A DNA stretch of 15,131 nt from an uncultured Eubacterium sp. (GTDB lineage: Bacteria; Bacillota; Clostridia; Lachnospirales; Lachnospiraceae): NCBI GenBank assembly GCA_934358495.1, contig CAKRKO010000069.1, forward strand, positions 1 through 15,131. The letters run 5' to 3'. The notes under the pieces are model-generated. The model worked only from the letters and a program-made list of their open reading frames with translations, was not told the DNA's origin and searched no databases. Position 1 is the first letter of the stretch. Every line of letters begins with the position of its first letter. The translations under genes were made by a program, and so were the position numbers. Positions 14,086 through 15,131 of the stretch are shown piece after piece.

Positions 14086-14997
14086 CTATGCGGTTTCTCC
14101 TGCCTTTTGCACGTTTTCCCCGTTTCCTTCTCCGCCGGATTCCGACAGATTGGAAATAATTACGGCAATCAGGATAATGATGCAGCCGGCCACCATGCGC
14201 GGTGTGATCACTTCATGCAGAATGATAATGGAAAACATCGTTCCAAATACGGACTCCATACAAAGTATGATGGCTGCTTTTGTCTCTTCCACATACTTCT
14301 GACAAGCGGTCTGAAGCAGATAACAGATGGTCGTACTGATCACAGCGAGATATAAGACGCTGAGCCAGCCCTTGGTCGTAACCTGAAAATCGGTCTCTCC
14401 GAATACAAACAGGCTGATCGTGGAAAGCACAAATGCGGTAAACATCTGAACGAGGTTCAAAACGGCTGCCGGATATTTTTTTACAAATTCTCCGGTCAGG
14501 AAAATCTGAAATGCAAATCCAACGGCGCAGAAAAGTGACAACAGATCTCCGATGCCAAGTGTCAGGTTTCCGTTCAGGGAAAGCAGTGCGACTCCCGCCA
14601 CTGCCATAACCGCCCCGATAATTCCTTTTACGCCGACCTTCTTTTTCAGAATCACAAATGCAATAAACGGTACGATAACGACGTTCAATGCGGTAAGAAA
14701 TGCATTTTTGGAAGGGGTTGTATACTGCAGTCCGACAATCTGCAATGCAAATCCGGCAAACAGTGTAAGTCCCATCAGCATACCTGCCTTGACCGCCCCT
14801 GCGCGGTTCTCGAGCTTTGCTTCTTTTTTCCGCTGTCCCATACTTACCAGTCCCATCAGGACGGATGCCAGCAGAAATCTCACCATCATGATCTGAAATG
14901 GTTTCATACTTTCCAATGCCATGTCACTTGCCACAAAACCGCCTCCCCAAATGACGGTCACAAGTATGAGTCCTCCGATTGCAACTCCTTTTTTCAT
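14086..14997 (-). CDS. EamA family drug/metabolite transporter (DMT superfamily)
   Basis: This 303-residue protein has about ten membrane spans in two EamA repeats (about 6-140 and 150-285). The first repeat opens with VTVIWGGGFVASDMAL and has the R-F-L-L-A motif (VRFLLASVLMG). It ends with the PSKNAFLTALNVVIVPFIAFVI region, where the usual family pattern is also seen. The second repeat includes CYLLQTACQKYVEETKAAIILCMESVFG, a close match to the conserved A-x-x-x-x-x-x-E-x-x-x region. The tail is polar and rich in G, E and N. Such proteins export or exchange metabolites or amino acids; no substrate is implied. GGAGG lies about eight bases before the ATG. Confidence 0.9.
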   Translation of the reverse strand: MKKGVAIGGLILVTVIWGGGFVASDMALESMKPFQIMMVRFLLASVLMGLVSMGQRKKEAKLENRAGAVKAGMLMGLTLFAGFALQIVGLQYTTPSKNAFLTALNVVIVPFIAFVILKKKVGVKGIIGAVMAVAGVALLSLNGNLTLGIGDLLSLFCAVGFAFQIFLTGEFVKKYPAAVLNLVQMFTAFVLSTISLFVFGETDFQVTTKGWLSVLYLAVISTTICYLLQTACQKYVEETKAAIILCMESVFGTMFSIIILHEVITPRMVAGCIIILIAVIISNLSESGGEGNGENVQKAGETA

Positions 14998-15073
14998 CCT
15001 AAATCCTCCTCTTTTTGTCCTCTTTTTCTATTCTTTCAAGAATGCCTCGGCAATTCTACACTCCGTTTCGGTC

Positions 15074-15108
15074 GGCGCAAAACCATTGTCCACCGGACAA
15101 TGTGCGCC
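15074..15108. repeat. Inverted repeat at the right edge
   Basis: CATTGTCC (15084-15091) pairs perfectly with GGACAATG (15095-15102) around ACC. Outer arms GGCGCA (15074-15079) and TGCGCC (15103-15108) extend the stem past a four-base AAAC bulge. It lies upstream of the EamA gene on the minus strand. The 134 bases between that gene and the window end hold no confident CDS. A 31-codon minus-strand frame closed by TGA covers it, and its status is unclear. Confidence 0.55.
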
Positions 15109-15131
15109 CTGCCGGAGGCTATATCAGCTGG

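Overview
The window looks like chromosome of a Gram-positive anaerobe of class Clostridia, most likely family Lachnospiraceae. This is inferred from strong AGGAGG ribosome sites, many ATGA start/stop overlaps, moderate GC with AT-rich intergenic regions, and the protein families present. No rRNA, tRNA, CRISPR array or intact insertion sequence was seen.

Region by region: (1) 1-225 is the 3' end of a membrane transporter, probably a NhaC-type Na+/H+ antiporter, followed by a terminator and a 360-base gene-free stretch rich in inverted repeats. (2) 587-3692 on the minus strand is a tight three-gene operon. It holds a CobA-type ATP:corrinoid adenosyltransferase, a P-loop protein resembling KamB, and a MutS-like ATPase resembling KamC. 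A 37-base repeat with one mismatch lies on each side of this operon, in the same orientation. (3) 4094-5855 on the minus strand holds a SARP-like regulator (winged helix, BTAD, probable degenerate GGDEF) and a small conserved-looking hypothetical protein. (4) 6072-11118 on the plus strand, divergent from that regulator, holds a transglutaminase-like lipoprotein. It is followed by a compact type IV pilus-like operon: PilC/GspF platform, four small single-span proteins of pilin-like build, and a PilT-type ATPase. (5) 11185-12304 on the minus strand is an AzlCD branched-chain amino acid exporter. (6) 12585-13967 on the plus strand is a purine permease of the PbuG/AzgA type. (7) 14086-14997 on the minus strand is an EamA drug/metabolite transporter.

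How the genes may work together: the cobA-kamB-kamC operon couples production of adenosylcobalamin to two ATPases of a kind otherwise found beside B12-dependent aminomutases. It reads as a cofactor loading or reactivation module, yet no mutase is present here. The SARP-like regulator and the lipoprotein/pilus genes share a 216-base divergent promoter region whose two outer promoters overlap at a palindrome, so the regulator is a good candidate to control the surface apparatus. Convergent gene ends (pilT/azlD and pbuG/EamA) are each closed by a bidirectional terminator.
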